A stretch of 64,000 bases of DNA from Chinchilla lanigera (Eukaryota; Chordata; Mammalia; Rodentia; Chinchillidae), in the NCBI RefSeq assembly GCF_000276665.1, contig NW_004955465.1, positions 6,730,930-6,794,929 of the forward strand, written 5' to 3'. Of this stretch, positions 20,923-30,908 are shown piece by piece. Position 1 is the first letter of the stretch; the number at the start of each line of letters is the position of its first letter. A program made the position numbers and the translations under genes. The notes under the pieces were generated by a model, which saw only the letters and a list, made by a program, of their open reading frames with translations, was not told the DNA's origin and did not search any database.

Positions 20923-21440
20923 CACAGTGGTGCGCACTTCTGAGCCCAGCTATTTAGGAGACTGAGGCAGGAGGACTACAAGTTTCAGGCTAGCCTGGGC
21001 AACTTGGCAAGAACTTGTCTCAAAAAAATTTTTTTTTCTTTTTTAAAAAAGGGCTGACAACAGAGAACCCGCAGTCATACCTGCAGTCGGGACTGATGAA
21101 CCCCCAGTGCTGACCAAGGAGGAGCCTGTTCCAGAATTGCTGAAGCTGAGGCCTCTGAAGCTTCCCCGTCTTCGAGCCAGTGCCACCTGTCCTTGAGGCA
21201 GCCCAGGGTGACACAGAGGACTCAGGGGGTGCCCCCCGCCACTCAAGCGTATCTGCCCAAATGCCCAGACCCCTGAGAAGCCGGCCTGCCTGTCCTGTCA
21301 TCCTGGGGCCTCTTTGGCTTTTTACAAATAAAGTCCATTTGTAAAAATAAACAAACAAACAAACAAACAAATAAATAAAAGGGCTGAGGTTGTAGCTCAC
21401 TAGAGGTGCTGGGTTCAATCCCCAGTACTGGAAAAAAAAA
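20923..21440 (+). mobile_element. B1-dID-type dimeric SINE split by a retrocopy
   Basis: Left monomer: TGAGCACAGTGGTGCGCACT ... GAACTTGTCTCAAAAAAATT (20,923-21,040). Right monomer: AAAAGGGCTGAGGTTGTAGC ... GGGTTCAATCCCCAGTACTG (21,377-21,432). The 11-bp junction AAAAGGGCTGA is duplicated around the insert at 21,058-21,376, showing the halves were contiguous. Confidence 0.8.
21058..21376 (+). pseudogene. 5'-truncated processed retrocopy, parent gene unknown
   Basis: The insert starts mid-message and carries 45 open codons ending at a TGA at 21,194-21,196. The decoded end includes PPVLTKEEPVPELLKLRP and finishes ...ASATCP. A GC-rich 3' UTR of about 130 bp follows, with AATAAA at 21,327-21,332 and an A-rich tail. 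The 11-bp target-site duplication AAAAGGGCTGA flanks it at 21,047-21,057 and 21,377-21,387. These are the marks of L1-driven retroposition of an mRNA. I do not recognise the parent protein. It cannot be functional as a protein because the 5' part is missing. Confidence 0.8.
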
Positions 21441-21719
21441 AATGACTGCTAAAAAACACTAATAATCACCTGCACTGCTAGAAAAATGTCACCAAAAGAC
21501 TTGGCTCAACTCAGTTTCCACAAATGTTTAATTTGTTTAAAAAACACCCAAGAAACACAATACAGTGCGATGTAACAAGATGTGCCTATACTCCTCCTGG
21601 TCAAAATAAAAATCCTTTTACAATTCCCCATTACCTGCCTTAGTCCTGATACTGAACTTGGCCAGGCATTCACGGCCCCTAACTGGTCTGGTCTAATCTA
21701 TCACATAAAAGACAAATTT
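21441..21719. other. Unique sequence
   Basis: Nothing recognised. Confidence 0.3.
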
Positions 21720-21920
21720 CATACTTGAGCCATCTCTCCCAGCAAAGCTGATCTATTCAAATTCCCCAAACACACCCTGCACTTCCCCTCTTGGCTTATC
21801 TCACTGGGTTACAGCATTGGGAATGCCTTTCCCGCTCTAGCTATAAAAATCATGTCCATCCTCTAGGTCGAAGTTCAAGTCCTACCACTGCCCTCTGAAG
21901 CACTTCCCGATGGCTGCCAC
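21720..21920 (+). mobile_element. L2 LINE remnant
   Basis: GGGAATGCCTTTCCCGCTCT, AGTTCAAGTCCTACCACTGC and CTGAAGCACTTCCCGATGG follow the L2 3' end (TGGAATGCTCTTCCC ... AAATGTCACCTCC ... GAGGCCTTCCCTGA). Confidence 0.55.
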
Positions 21921-22610
21921 CTAGCCGCCACCCCGGAGGACACGTCCCACATCCAGGACACTAGGCCAGCTCAAAGCAAGGGTGTGGCCCTTCTCCTTTT
22001 CTGCCCGGTACCCTCTGTGTTCACCTCTGACAAAGGTGCCCTCGGTTCTTAGCTCCACGGAACCCCTGGGCCCAGCCCTCTTTGTTCTCTGACCCTTTGG
22101 GCAGTTCCGGTGGCTGGCTGGCAACATCTCCTTAAGAAGAGCACGACTTCTACTCTCCTGCAGAAGCAGCACAAGTTCACTGTTGACATTTTAGAGAAGG
22201 GAAAAAAATTTAATCTCTTCTTATTCTAATTCTCAACTCCTTGTGACTTTTGTATAGGAATCCGTCATGCATCTCCTTTTACGCACATTTTTTTTTTAAC
22301 TGGTGTTTTTATTTAACTCCGGAACAGCTGAACTTCTTATATTTGCCATCTAGCTGTCACCTCCAACTAGACCTTGTTAGACTTGACTCTTTTAGGAACG
22401 TGCATAGTCCCACAGGGCCCGACACTGTCTACACACAACATAGGTGGTGCACGTGTTTCAAACTCAAGCTCACTTAGAAAGTATTCTGAAGGTGTCAGGG
22501 AGTAAACGGTTCCAAATGCACTGTCCACAGTAATCTATGTGCAAATCTGTTATACATAGATGAATTCTTCAGCAGTGCTCCAAAATGCATGTGTCAAGTG
22601 GGTTTTTCTT
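21921..22610. other. Unique sequence
   Basis: No repeat or exon recognised. Both strands have short frames only. Confidence 0.35.
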
Positions 22611-22611
22611 T

Positions 22612-22818
22612 TCTCTTTTTTTGTTTGGCACTGGGGAATTGAATCCAGGGCCTTCCCATTGAGCTACATCTTCACCCTTGAAAAAGAATTTTTTTTAAAA
22701 TTTTGAGACAACATCTCACTAAATTCCTAAATTGCCTAAGCTGATCCTGAACTTGTAATCCTGCTGCCTCAGCCTCTCAGAGTGCTGGAATCACAGGCAT
22801 GTGCTACCTTGCCCAGCT
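22612..22818 (-). mobile_element. B1-dID-type dimeric SINE
   Basis: Read on the minus strand, a B1 (complement of TTTTGAGACAACATCTCACT ... ACAGGCATGTGCTACC) is joined by an A/T linker to an ID (complement of GGCACTGGGGAATTGAATCC ... CCATTGAGCTACATCTTCACC). This fused order recurs at several other sites. Confidence 0.82.
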
Positions 22819-23023
22819 AACTAACTTTTTCTTAATAGATGCCCATTCCTTAACTTATTTTCTAAATCTGACTTACAACTGAGATGCAGATCATCCTATA
22901 TATAATTATTTCATTTCAGAGGTGAATTTGGGAGGAAGGATGAAAGAAAAAAACAGACTGCCACTTTATTTTGTTTAAATTTGCATTTCATTTCTATAAT
23001 AGTAATTCTGGTTTGCACCCAGA

Positions 23024-23196
23024 TTTATTTGTTTGTTTGTTTGTTTTTTGTCTTTTTGAGACAGGGTCTTGCTATGGGGCTCAGGCTGGCCTTGAGCTCA
23101 CTTTGTAGCCCAGGCTGGTTTCCAACTTGCAAAGATCCTCCTGCCTCAGGCTCCTGAGTGCTGGGATTATAGGTGTGTGCCACCACACCCGGCCTG
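23024..23196 (-). mobile_element. B1-like SINE
   Basis: A GTTT-repeat tail complement, then TTTTGAGACAGGGTCTTGC, CTCAGGCTGGCCTTGAGCTC and GTGTGTGCCACCACACCCGG, is a full-length reverse copy. Confidence 0.93.
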
Positions 23197-23341
23197 AACC
23201 AAGATTTTCAAGGTTCATTATCTCACACAGAAATTATACTCCTTAACGGGAGATCCTGAGTGTGTTAGCTTTTTTTCTGGCATAACTCTATCTTTTCACT
23301 CATAATGTGAGAGTATTCAATGCATGAATTCCTCAGTTCTC

Positions 23342-23445
23342 GGGGCTGGGGATTTAGCTCAGCGGTACAGCGCCTGCCTGGCAAGCGCAAGGCTGTGAGT
23401 TTGCTTCCCGGTACCAGGAAAAAAACCCAAAAGAAAAGAAAAAAA
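23342..23445 (+). mobile_element. ID-type SINE with target-site duplication
   Basis: GGGGCTGGGGATTTAGCTCA through TGCTTCCCGGTACCAGG and an A/G tail. ATTCCTCAGTTCTC precedes and ATTCCTCAACTCTC follows. Confidence 0.92.
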
Positions 23446-23595
23446 ATTCCTCAACTCTCAACTACAGCAAAGCTACAGTTTGTGCAAACAGTCTAAGTGA
23501 AAATAATGACTTTTTCCAGGTGAAGTGAAGGTAAAAAGTTCAATCTACTATTCAAAAGGAGGCCAAGTATTATATTTATTTTTTGATGCTTTTTT

Positions 23596-23599
23596 TGTT

Positions 23600-23632
<33 letters not shown>
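23596..23632 (+). repeat. (TG)n microsatellite in a SINE tail
   Basis: About 13 uninterrupted TG units sit where the tail of the adjacent reverse B1 would be, next to TTTG repeats. Confidence 0.95.
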
Positions 23633-23635
<3 letters not shown>

Positions 23636-23780
23636 TCTTTTTGAGACAGGGTCTTGCTATGCAGCTCAGGCTGATCTTGAGCTCACTTTGTAGCCCAGGC
23701 TGGCCTCAAACTCGCAACGATCCTCCTGTCTCAGCCTCCTGAGTCCTGGGATTACAGATGTGCACCACCACGGCCAGCTG
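23633..23780 (-). mobile_element. B1-like SINE
   Basis: TTTTTGAGACAGGGTCTTGC, CTCACTTTGTAGCCCAGGC and ATGTGCACCACCACGGCCAG define a reverse full-length B1. Confidence 0.93.
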
Positions 23781-23794
23781 TTTATTTTGTTTTG

Positions 23795-23948
23795 CTTCTG
23801 TTTTTGCTTTTTGAGACAGGGTCTTGCTGTGTACTTCAGGATGGCCATGAACTTACTATATAACCCAGGATGGCCTTAAACTTGTGGCAATTCTCCCGTG
23901 TCAGCCTTCCAAGTGCTGGAATTTCAGGTGTGTCCCACCACGCTGAAC
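23795..23948 (-). mobile_element. B1-like SINE, older neighbour
   Basis: TTTTTGAGACAGGGTCTTGCTG, TATATAACCCAGGATGGCC and TTCAGGTGTGTCCCACCACG form a second reverse B1. The first B1 lies within AAGGAGGCCAAGTATTA / AAGGAGGCCAAATATTA repeats, which flank the whole pair. Confidence 0.88.
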
Positions 23949-24049
23949 AAGGAGGCCAAATATTACAATAATTATTATTCCCATTCTAATAGTGAGACAA
24001 TTCAGAAAAGGTCAACCAGTCACTACTAATACTATTGCTACTATTACTA

Positions 24050-24135
24050 ATTTGGGTTGGGTCTGTAGTTCAGTGGTAGATCACGTATACTTAGGATAAC
24101 CAAGGCCCTGGGTTCAATTTCTAGCCCCCAATTTT
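24050..24135 (+). mobile_element. ID-type SINE, old
   Basis: TTGGGTTGGGTCTGTAGTTC, AGTGGTAGATCACG and CCCTGGGTTCAATTTCTAGC form an old ID copy. Confidence 0.7.
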
Positions 24136-24320
24136 TTTTGGTTCTTTTTGTAGATTATACTGTATCTTCACAAACGTTTGTATGACAAAAAAGCCTCCAG
24201 TTTTATTTATGTAGAATATGATTCAATTTAAAAATCCTTGTATCCTTTTTTGTTATTTTGTGCTGTTTGATTTTGTCTTCATTGTTGTTTTGTTAGTTCT
24301 TTTAATCTTTAAAATAAAAA
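24136..24320. other. AT-rich unique sequence
   Basis: No element recognised. Confidence 0.3.
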
Positions 24321-24321
24321 A

Positions 24322-24535
24322 GCCAGGTGTGGTGGCAAACGACTGTAATCCCAGCACTCGGGAGGCTGAAGCAGGAGGACTGTTGCAAGTTTGAGGCCAG
24401 CCTGGGCTACAAAGTGAGCTCAAGGCCAGCCTGAACTGCAGAGTGAGACTTTGCCTCAGAAATACCCAAAAAAAAAAAAAAAAAAAGAAAAAAGAAAAAA
24501 GAAAAGAAAAAGAAAAAGAAAAAGAAAAAAAAATC
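24322..24535 (+). mobile_element. B1-like SINE with long A/AAAAAG tail
   Basis: GCCAGGTGTGGTGGCAAACG, CACTCGGGAGGCTGAAGCAG and GAGCTCAAGGCCAGCCTGAA, then an A-rich AAAAAG repeat tail of about 65 bp. Confidence 0.92.
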
Positions 24536-24616
24536 CTTCTTTTTGTGTAACGGGAATCAAACTTAGAACCTTGTGCTTGCCAGGCAGGCGCAGTGCTGCT
24601 GAGCTATATCCCAGGC
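24536..24616 (-). mobile_element. ID-type SINE, reverse
   Basis: TGTAACGGGAATCAAACTTAG, TTGCCAGGCAGGCGCAGTGC and GCTGAGCTATATCCCAGGC define a reverse ID directly after the B1 tail. Confidence 0.85.
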
Positions 24617-25539
24617 AAGGGATTCAATTTAGAAAAACCATTCAATTTCCCTGTTTTTGTCTCCTAGGGACTGATGCTCTTTGAAAGTACAATACACCCT
24701 AATGGATATAGGTATCCTTATGCCAGGAGCCTGGGATACAGAAGTTGACATTAATCCCATGTCAGCTTTGCAGTGAACCTGGAAGATCTCCGCACAGGGC
24801 AACACACCCCTTTTGCTCTGAATAAGAACTCCAGCAGTTGCACATGTCTTCCGAGCTGTCTTTGCTGCCCCTGAGGCCCTGCCCTGTATCTTGTGACTAA
24901 GGTCCACCAGGCAAAACCAGACTGAAGGAAACCCGGGAAGGGTGCAAAGATGACTTTGGGGTCACTGACTTAACCTGCTAAGCTTTTCCTCGGACGCCTC
25001 ATTCTGCAAAGAAAAAGAGAGAGAGAGAGAGAGAAAAATTCTTTTCCTTTTCGATTGTGCTTGTCTCAGTAAAGCCCATCACTTCACCACCTCGATTCCT
25101 CCCCTCCTAATCATGTGCTTGGGGTGTGGGCCGAGGCCTGGCCACGGCGCACAGGGGGAAACTCTGGCTTCTGCTTCGATGAGGGCTGGGGTTTTTTCCG
25201 TCTTCTCCTTTCAATAAAGGCCTTTTCATGTGTGCTTCGCAGGCCTTCCTCAAAGACAAAACTGTCACTGTCCCCTCTTCCTTCCAACTCGAGGGTATCA
25301 GCGTCAAACCTCTGTATCCACTAAGTCAGGGCCTGTTCAGTAAATTTACAGCAGACCAGGCCTACGTGTGCAAGACTCAAATCCTAAAGCAAAAACTTTT
25401 ATTTCATGTCCTCCAAGACAGTAAAAAAAAAAAAAAAAAAAAAGTAAATAAAGAGAAGGAAAGAAGGAAAGAAAACCGAACACAAAACAGAGCAAAACCC
25501 CACCTCCTCTCCAGCTTTCCCTTCTGGTTCAGTAATAAG
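24617..25539. other. Unique sequence upstream of the CpG island
   Basis: Contains a (GA)n tract at about 25,015-25,035 and a 21-base A-run near 25,423-25,443. No exon recognised. Confidence 0.4.
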
Positions 25540-27300
25540 AAAAGTTAATCCACCCCTCCGCGCCGCCTCCGCCGCTCCTGCACAGCCGCTCACCTAGAAC
25601 ACTCACTACATCATTGCGGAGAAGCCAAGCCCGGTTACTCAGGCAACTAAGTTTTCCTTCCCAAAGGGTCACCAGGAAACACATCCCGCCGGATCCCCCA
25701 GTAACCGTCCACAGATAATGCTGGGGAACCACAACACCAGAGACTCGCTTTCCAAGGCTTGGCGCTGGCGGCCCCGGCGGCCACAGGGGGTGTGCGTGGG
25801 GGGTTGCAGCGTCCGGTTACATTCCTGACCCACTTTCGCATCCCCTCCCTCCCGGTCCTCCTCCTCCCCCGCAGGCAGGCGGGGAGCCACCCACCAGCAC
25901 TCCCCGGGCGCCTGCGGGCGGTGCACCGGCGTGGGCACTGCGAGGACCCAGGGGAACCCCACTCCCCCCACACCCCCGGCTTCCCCTGCGCGCGTCCCTC
26001 CCCGGTCACGTGGGCTCCAGAGCACCTGTTGGCGACCTCAGCCCCCCGCCGAGCCCGTCCCGCCGCCCTCCCCTGCCAAGCCCCCTGCGGGAGGCACGGG
26101 GAACCGTTTACACACCAACCCCCCTTCGTTCGGCGGGGCGCAGGGCCGGCGGGCGACGCCTGCACACGCTCGGCTTTGCAAAGTGCAAAGCGCCGGGCCG
26201 AGCCTGGGTGGAGGCGATCCTACCCGTCCTCATCCCTCCTCCCGACTCCAGGCGGACAGGGAGTGGGGTGCGCCCCGCCCGGCCCACCGTCCGGCCCCCC
26301 GCCCGCCTCCGCTGGAAACCTGGGCTCCTCGCGCACGCGGGCGGGGATGCTGCGGGTCCGCGGGGGCCAGGGCAGGTAGCGGGCGGTGACGGGTGGGTGT
26401 GCGCTCCGGGCCGCCCAGTCCAGGAAGGGGGCGGGAAGCTGCCGTCGCAGCTGCAAGTTCTGAGCGAGCACAGCAACTCAGCAACTTTGCCTGCACCGCG
26501 CCCCTCCCCCGCGCCACCCGGCCGGGCCGGGGGCTGCGCGTGCCGGGGACGATCGGGCGTGCGCGTGCATGGGGAGGGGGCTGCGACCGGGGCCCCGCGG
26601 CCCAGGGTGGGAGTCGGGGTCTTGGGGCCGCACCCACGCGCCCCAGGCCTTGCAAAGGCACCGCTCGCGCCCCCTGCGGTCCCCACCCGCAGCCCGCGGG
26701 TGGCTGGGCTCCGCGCGGGCAAGGGGGCGGGAGGACGGCGGCGGAGCCATGGAAACTGCGCCGGGCGGATAAATAAGGCGAGGGCCGCGGGGCAGTCCCA
26801 GTGCCAGCATCTGGGCGGCGGATGCAGTGCCCGGAAAGCGAGGCCCAACTCGAGCTCTTCGCGAGCCTCCCTCCGCGCCCCACTCCTGGGGAAAGGCGGC
26901 GGTGTAGACCTAAGAGGGCTTGGAGGCATAGGGCGAAGGCGAGGATAAAGGTGACCCCGAGGTCATCGGATGTTTGTCCCGGGGCTCCAAGGACAACACG
27001 AGGCCCCGGCTGGCCCGGCCAGTCCCGAGAACTTGGAAAAACCCCAGGAAAGCATCCAGGAAGATGGAGACAGAAGCTGCCCTGGGGCTGCAGCCGGAAG
27101 CACAGGGAAGACCGGGTATCTGAGCCAGCCGGGATGGTACCTGATATCCCTGGAAGTCAGCCCCTCAGGGGTGGCCGCTCCTAGGTGGCTGGAAAGAGAG
27201 TTTAGGCCAGGTGGAAGAAGAGCTTGGCCAGGCCCACGCGCTCGCGCAAAGGAGGGCCCAGGCTACCAGCGGTGCCCCTGCCCTGGAAGCACACAGAGCC
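25540..27300. promoter_or_regulatory. CpG island
   Basis: Base composition changes abruptly to very GC-rich with frequent CpG, unlike the rest of the window. CpG is dense from about 25,555 and fades after about 27,260. GC boxes are visible at 26,427-26,436 (GGGGGCGGGA) and 26,723-26,732. Such islands usually mark a promoter. No coding exon inside it is recognised, so the gene and its direction are not fixed by this alone. Confidence 0.9.
26723..26825 (+). promoter_or_regulatory. Candidate core promoter, + strand
   Basis: A GC box at 26,723-26,732 is followed 40 bp later by ATAAATAA (26,769-26,776), a plausible TATA-type element inside a CpG island. This predicts transcription starting near 26,800 on the + strand. 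The first ATG after it is at 26,822, in a weak context. It opens about 120 codons that I cannot match to any protein. Confidence 0.5.
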
Positions 27301-28539
27301 TCCAACCCTCCTCCCGACTCTCACAAACTCCCTCTGACTCACTATCGAATTCCTAAGGCCATGCGCCCAAGCCTCCTGCCTGTAAAGCTAGAGATTTTAG
27401 TGGTGGTGTTATGAAGTTGAGTCACTTCAGGGTGTGGGGATCTTCCGAAGCAAAGGGGTCATTTCAAGTGAAAGTAAACTACCTGCGTGGAGGAGCTGCC
27501 AGCCCGCTGAATGATTTAATTACATGCCATCTTAATTGAAATAGATTTACACGCTCATTGCGGACAGCTGGACAGTTCCCTGCTGATGTGTACCTGGAAA
27601 TTACCTTTTAACTGGAGGTCAATTTAGTTCACACTGTGAACAGGTAACCAGGACTTCCTCTCTCAAAAATGTTAGGTTCTTATTCTTCTTAATAGGAAAG
27701 AATAAACTCTTTTCTCCTGAAATGATTATGAAACCTCTAGGCTAGAACATGGTTTCCAAGCAGTGTTGTTCCAGAGAACTGGATTCTCAGTAATATTTGA
27801 AAAAAAGGGGCAGGAGGTCATCATATACCACACTTCACCCGTTCCCAGAGGCGCATCATTTTAAAATTGAGCGTCTCTGATGTCTGTCGGCATCTAGCAT
27901 GGAGGGATAGTGACAGTCCCGGTGCTTTTTTCTCTTAGCGGTTCATACAATAAGGAAGTTTGAGAAATGCTGAGGTAAGCAAGTTAGAGTTTATTTGTTG
28001 TCCACCAAGCACAATGGCTTTTAGTCTTCAGTGTGCCAATGGGCCCGTGAATCACCAAGTAAAAGTTAGTAATGTGCACTTGTTAAAATGTAAAAACATG
28101 AGGTTTTCTTTTGGGGGGGTGAAGATTATTGCTTACAGCTGATATTCCTGTCAGGATCTGCTGCTCGAGTGTTTGTGCAAGATTGGAACACAGTAAAGGG
28201 AACTGGGTCTAAAATGGTGTAGTTAGGAATTGTTCAACGATCAACAGAATTTAGTGTCATTACAAAGAAATAACCAGAAGAGGAAAGAAAAAAACCGTTT
28301 GAGGAAATACTCAAAGGGAGAACTGTTCACATTCAGCTGTAGTAGAAACTGAATCAGATCATCTTTAGGGAACTGGTTCCACTGAGCACTTAGTCAAAAA
28401 AATTCATGTGTCTGGTACATACATAATCAATGTTAAATGATCTCCTGCATTAGTCTGATTTGCAGAAATCAATATACTTTATTTAAATCAGACAGGCACT
28501 AAACTACTCATTACAAATGCCCTTTGACTTACATAGTTT
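27301..28539. other. Unique sequence, possible regulatory element
   Basis: About 27,410-27,660 contains TGAGTCA, TTTAATTACATG and CTTAATTGAAATAG with little CpG, a texture often seen in conserved enhancers. The rest is unassigned. Confidence 0.4.
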
Positions 28540-28830
28540 TAGTTCTAGACAAACTTATTACAAGTTGACGATATCATTAAGTCAAAAATGCTTGTACTTT
28601 TTCTGCACTAGGGATGGAATGCTGGCCTTGAGTATATCAGGCGAGTGCTCTATCCCTGAGCTACACCCCTAACCTTCCAAGGTGCTAATACACTTACCCG
28701 ACCAACATCCTAGCTTAGCCTAGTCTACCTTCCTTGTGCACAGAACACTCACAATAGCCTAAAGCTGGGCAGAATCATCTCAAGCAAAGCCATTTTATAG
28801 TAAAGTGTTGGAGATTTCACATACTCTCAT
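28540..28830 (-). mobile_element. Possible Tigger-type DNA transposon remnant, split by an ID
   Basis: TTACAAGTTGACGATATC and AAGTCAAAAATGC on the left, and AGCTTAGCCTAGTCTACCTT and ACACTCACAATAGCCTAAAG on the right, resemble a nonautonomous Tigger family. The orientation is tentative. Confidence 0.5.
28597..28676 (-). mobile_element. ID-type SINE, old
   Basis: GCACTAGGGATGGAATGCTGG, GCGAGTGCTCTATCCCTGAG and TACACCCCTAACC form a reverse diverged ID. Confidence 0.65.
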
Positions 28831-29219
28831 TGAGAAGCAGCCTATAGACACGATGAGACGTGGAAACAAAAGAAAAGGTCCAAAAAATGCTGGTGACAGT
28901 GCACTGCGGGATATGGCCTGTCTTCTCACCATGCCCTGGCGGACTGAACTGTATCTTGCTGCTGTCTGGCCTCGTGAGAGAGGCTTGTACTGCATATTGC
29001 TAGACTGGGAAGAGATCCAAATCCGAAGCACAGTTTCTACTGAATGTGTGTTGCCTTTGTTTCAGCCACTTTAAGGCGGAAAATCAAAACTTGCGTCATC
29101 CTCAGACAGAGGCTATCCATACTTCTAAAAATTCTTCCAAAGATTGCTAGAGAAAAATTTAAAAAGGATGGTGAGTGCCTAAAAGTGTACTCTAATTAAA
29201 AAAAAAAAAAAAGAGAGAA
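28831..29219. other. Unique sequence
   Basis: An 89-codon frame on the plus strand (28,805-29,074) has no recognised domain. It may be part of the neighbouring decayed transposon. Confidence 0.3.
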
Positions 29220-29460
29220 ACCAGGCGCAGTGGTGCATACTTGTAAGTCCATCTGCTGGAGAGGCTGGGAGGGTATTCAAGACCAGCGTGGGCAATTTAA
29301 TTTTTATTTATTTATTTATTTATTTTTTTGGTGTTTTTCTGGTACCGGGAACCGAACTCACGACCTTGTGCTTGCCAGGCAGGCGCTGTGCCGCTGAGCT
29401 AAATCCCCAGCACTCAGCGTGGGCAATTTAGTGAGATATTGTCTCAGAGAAAATTTAAAA
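29220..29460 (+). mobile_element. B1-like SINE split by an ID element
   Basis: Left: CCAGGCGCAGTGGTGCATAC ... GACCAGCGTGGGCAATTTA. Right: CAGCGTGGGCAATTTAGTGAG ... TGTCTCAGAG. The repeated CAGCGTGGGCAATTTA is the target-site duplication of the inserted ID. Confidence 0.88.
29300..29414 (-). mobile_element. ID-type SINE inserted in B1
   Basis: A TTTA-repeat tail complement is followed by GGTACCGGGAACCGAACTC and GCTGAGCTAAATCCCCAGC. It is little decayed, so it is young. Confidence 0.93.
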
Positions 29461-29472
29461 GGAGAGAGCAAG

Positions 29473-29640
29473 TTGGGCCTCATGGTGCACACCTGCAATC
29501 CCAGCGTTTAGGAGGCTGAGGCAGGCAGATTGGCATGAGTTTGAGGATAACTTGAGTTACATAGTGAATTCAAGGCCAGTCTGAAATATTTAGTGATACC
29601 CTATCTCAAACAACAAAATTAAAATGAGAGAGAGAGAGAC
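29473..29640 (+). mobile_element. B1-like SINE
   Basis: GTTGGGCCTCATGGTGCACA, GTTTAGGAGGCTGAGGCAGG and ATTCAAGGCCAGTCTGAAAT with a CTATCTCAAACAACAAAA tail. Confidence 0.85.
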
Positions 29641-29694
29641 AGAAAGAGGTTTCCAAAGGAAGATGAAATTGGGCATAAGAAAGGAAAAAATGCT

Positions 29695-29805
29695 TACTAT
29701 TCATTCCTTAGCAAAGGTTAGAAAGGTTAATGACTTACCCAAGTGAACCGGAGTCAAGATTTGACTGGTCTTGTGATCCCAAACACCGTGCTGTCCTCTA
29801 CAACA
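29695..29805 (-). mobile_element. Possible MIR remnant
   Basis: AAGGTTAATGACTTACCCAAG and GGAGTCAAGATTTGACTGG resemble the antisense MIR core. Confidence 0.45.
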
Positions 29806-29829
29806 GCTGCACTCTCATCGTGTCTCTAT

Positions 29830-30185
29830 AGTGTGGTGGTCCTTTGGTATCTGAGGGGAATTCATTCTAGGTAGGATACCTCCCCCTTGGGTACCAAAAT
29901 CTACAGATGCTCAAGTCCTGCATGTAAAATGGTGTAGTATTTGCATAGAAGCTATGCACACCTTCTAGTTTACTTTAAATCCTCTCTAGATGACTTGTAA
30001 TTCCCAATACAATGTAGATGCTATTGAAATAGTTGTCATACTATGTCATTTAGGGAATACTGACAAGAAAAAACCTGCACGTTCAGTACAGAAGCAATTT
30101 TTAATTTATTTGGCAGGGGGATGCTTTTCATCTGAAGATGGTTGAATCCATCAGTGCAGAACAGTTGGACGTAGGGGACCAAGTG
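29830..30185 (+). mobile_element. MER2 (Tigger) DNA transposon, near full length
   Basis: TGGTCCTTTGGTATCTGAGG, TACCAAAATCTACAGATGCTC, GGTGTAGTATTTGCATAGAAG, CTCTAGATGACTTGTAATTCC, GTTCAGTACAGAAGC and TGGACGTAGGGGACC appear in order with near-palindromic ends. Length of about 350 bp fits MER2. Confidence 0.85.
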
Positions 30186-30630
30186 CATCTGAAATGAGTT
30201 GAATGTGAAAGCAAATATGTTGAGTCTTAAGAGTCAGAAAGAACTTTGGAGGTTATGTGGGCTCATCTACTCCTTTCCTAGGACTGGACATAGAGACACG
30301 GACAAAAATGGGTTTGCTCACGGTTACACTTTTCAGTCATCTAATAATGGAGTTAGGGTTAGAGTCAAGGTTTTCCTCCTGCCAGCTTTTTGCCTTATAG
30401 GGAGCTACCTAGTGGTAAGAGGTACCACTAGGTCTGCTTCTACTCTTGTGTGGAGCCTAGGCCCATACCAACAAAGGCCTGGAGTGATGGTTGAATCTGT
30501 GTCACAACGCCCCATAAGTAAATACTTATTTAAAGAAACATTTCTAAGGGGAACTTCAGTTATGTAAGTTCCTTAAAAACAGCCATGATTCTTAAAAGTT
30601 GAAGACATAGTTGATTTTTTTCAAAAAGAA
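30186..30630. other. Unique sequence
   Basis: A 122-codon open frame (30,199-30,567, + strand) has no recognised domain. No repeat identified. Confidence 0.3.
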
Positions 30631-30631
30631 C

Positions 30632-30822
30632 ATGTAGCCAGGCACAGTGGTGCATGCCAATAATCCCAGCACTGAGGGAGGCTGAGGTCGGAGGATCACG
30701 AATTTGAATTCTCCCTGGGCAAATAAGTGAGGTTGTCTCAAAATAAGAAAATAAAAAGGGCTGGGGTGTAGCTCAGTGGGAAGCCCCTGGGTTCAATCTC
30801 TAGTATCTAGGGGGGAAAATAG
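30632..30822 (+). mobile_element. B1-dID-type dimeric SINE
   Basis: B1 part: GCCAGGCACAGTGGTGCATG ... GTCTCAAAATAAG. Linker AAAATAAAAAGG, then ID part: GGCTGGGGTGTAGCTCAGTG ... CTGGGTTCAATCTCTAGTATC. The halves are contiguous and in the same direction. Confidence 0.87.
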
Positions 30823-30908
30823 CTATTTGGGGAAATTTGAATACTGATTACATATTAAAGAACATTAAGGAGTTATGTTACTGGCTCAAGTACTGGTGGA
30901 TTTGTGAT

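Noticed and set aside
26010..26948. 312-codon open frame on the + strand, and 217- and 273-codon frames on the minus strand, in the CpG island
   Set aside because: Several long frames overlap on both strands in very GC-rich DNA with few stops. They are proline/arginine/glycine-rich with no recognisable domain.
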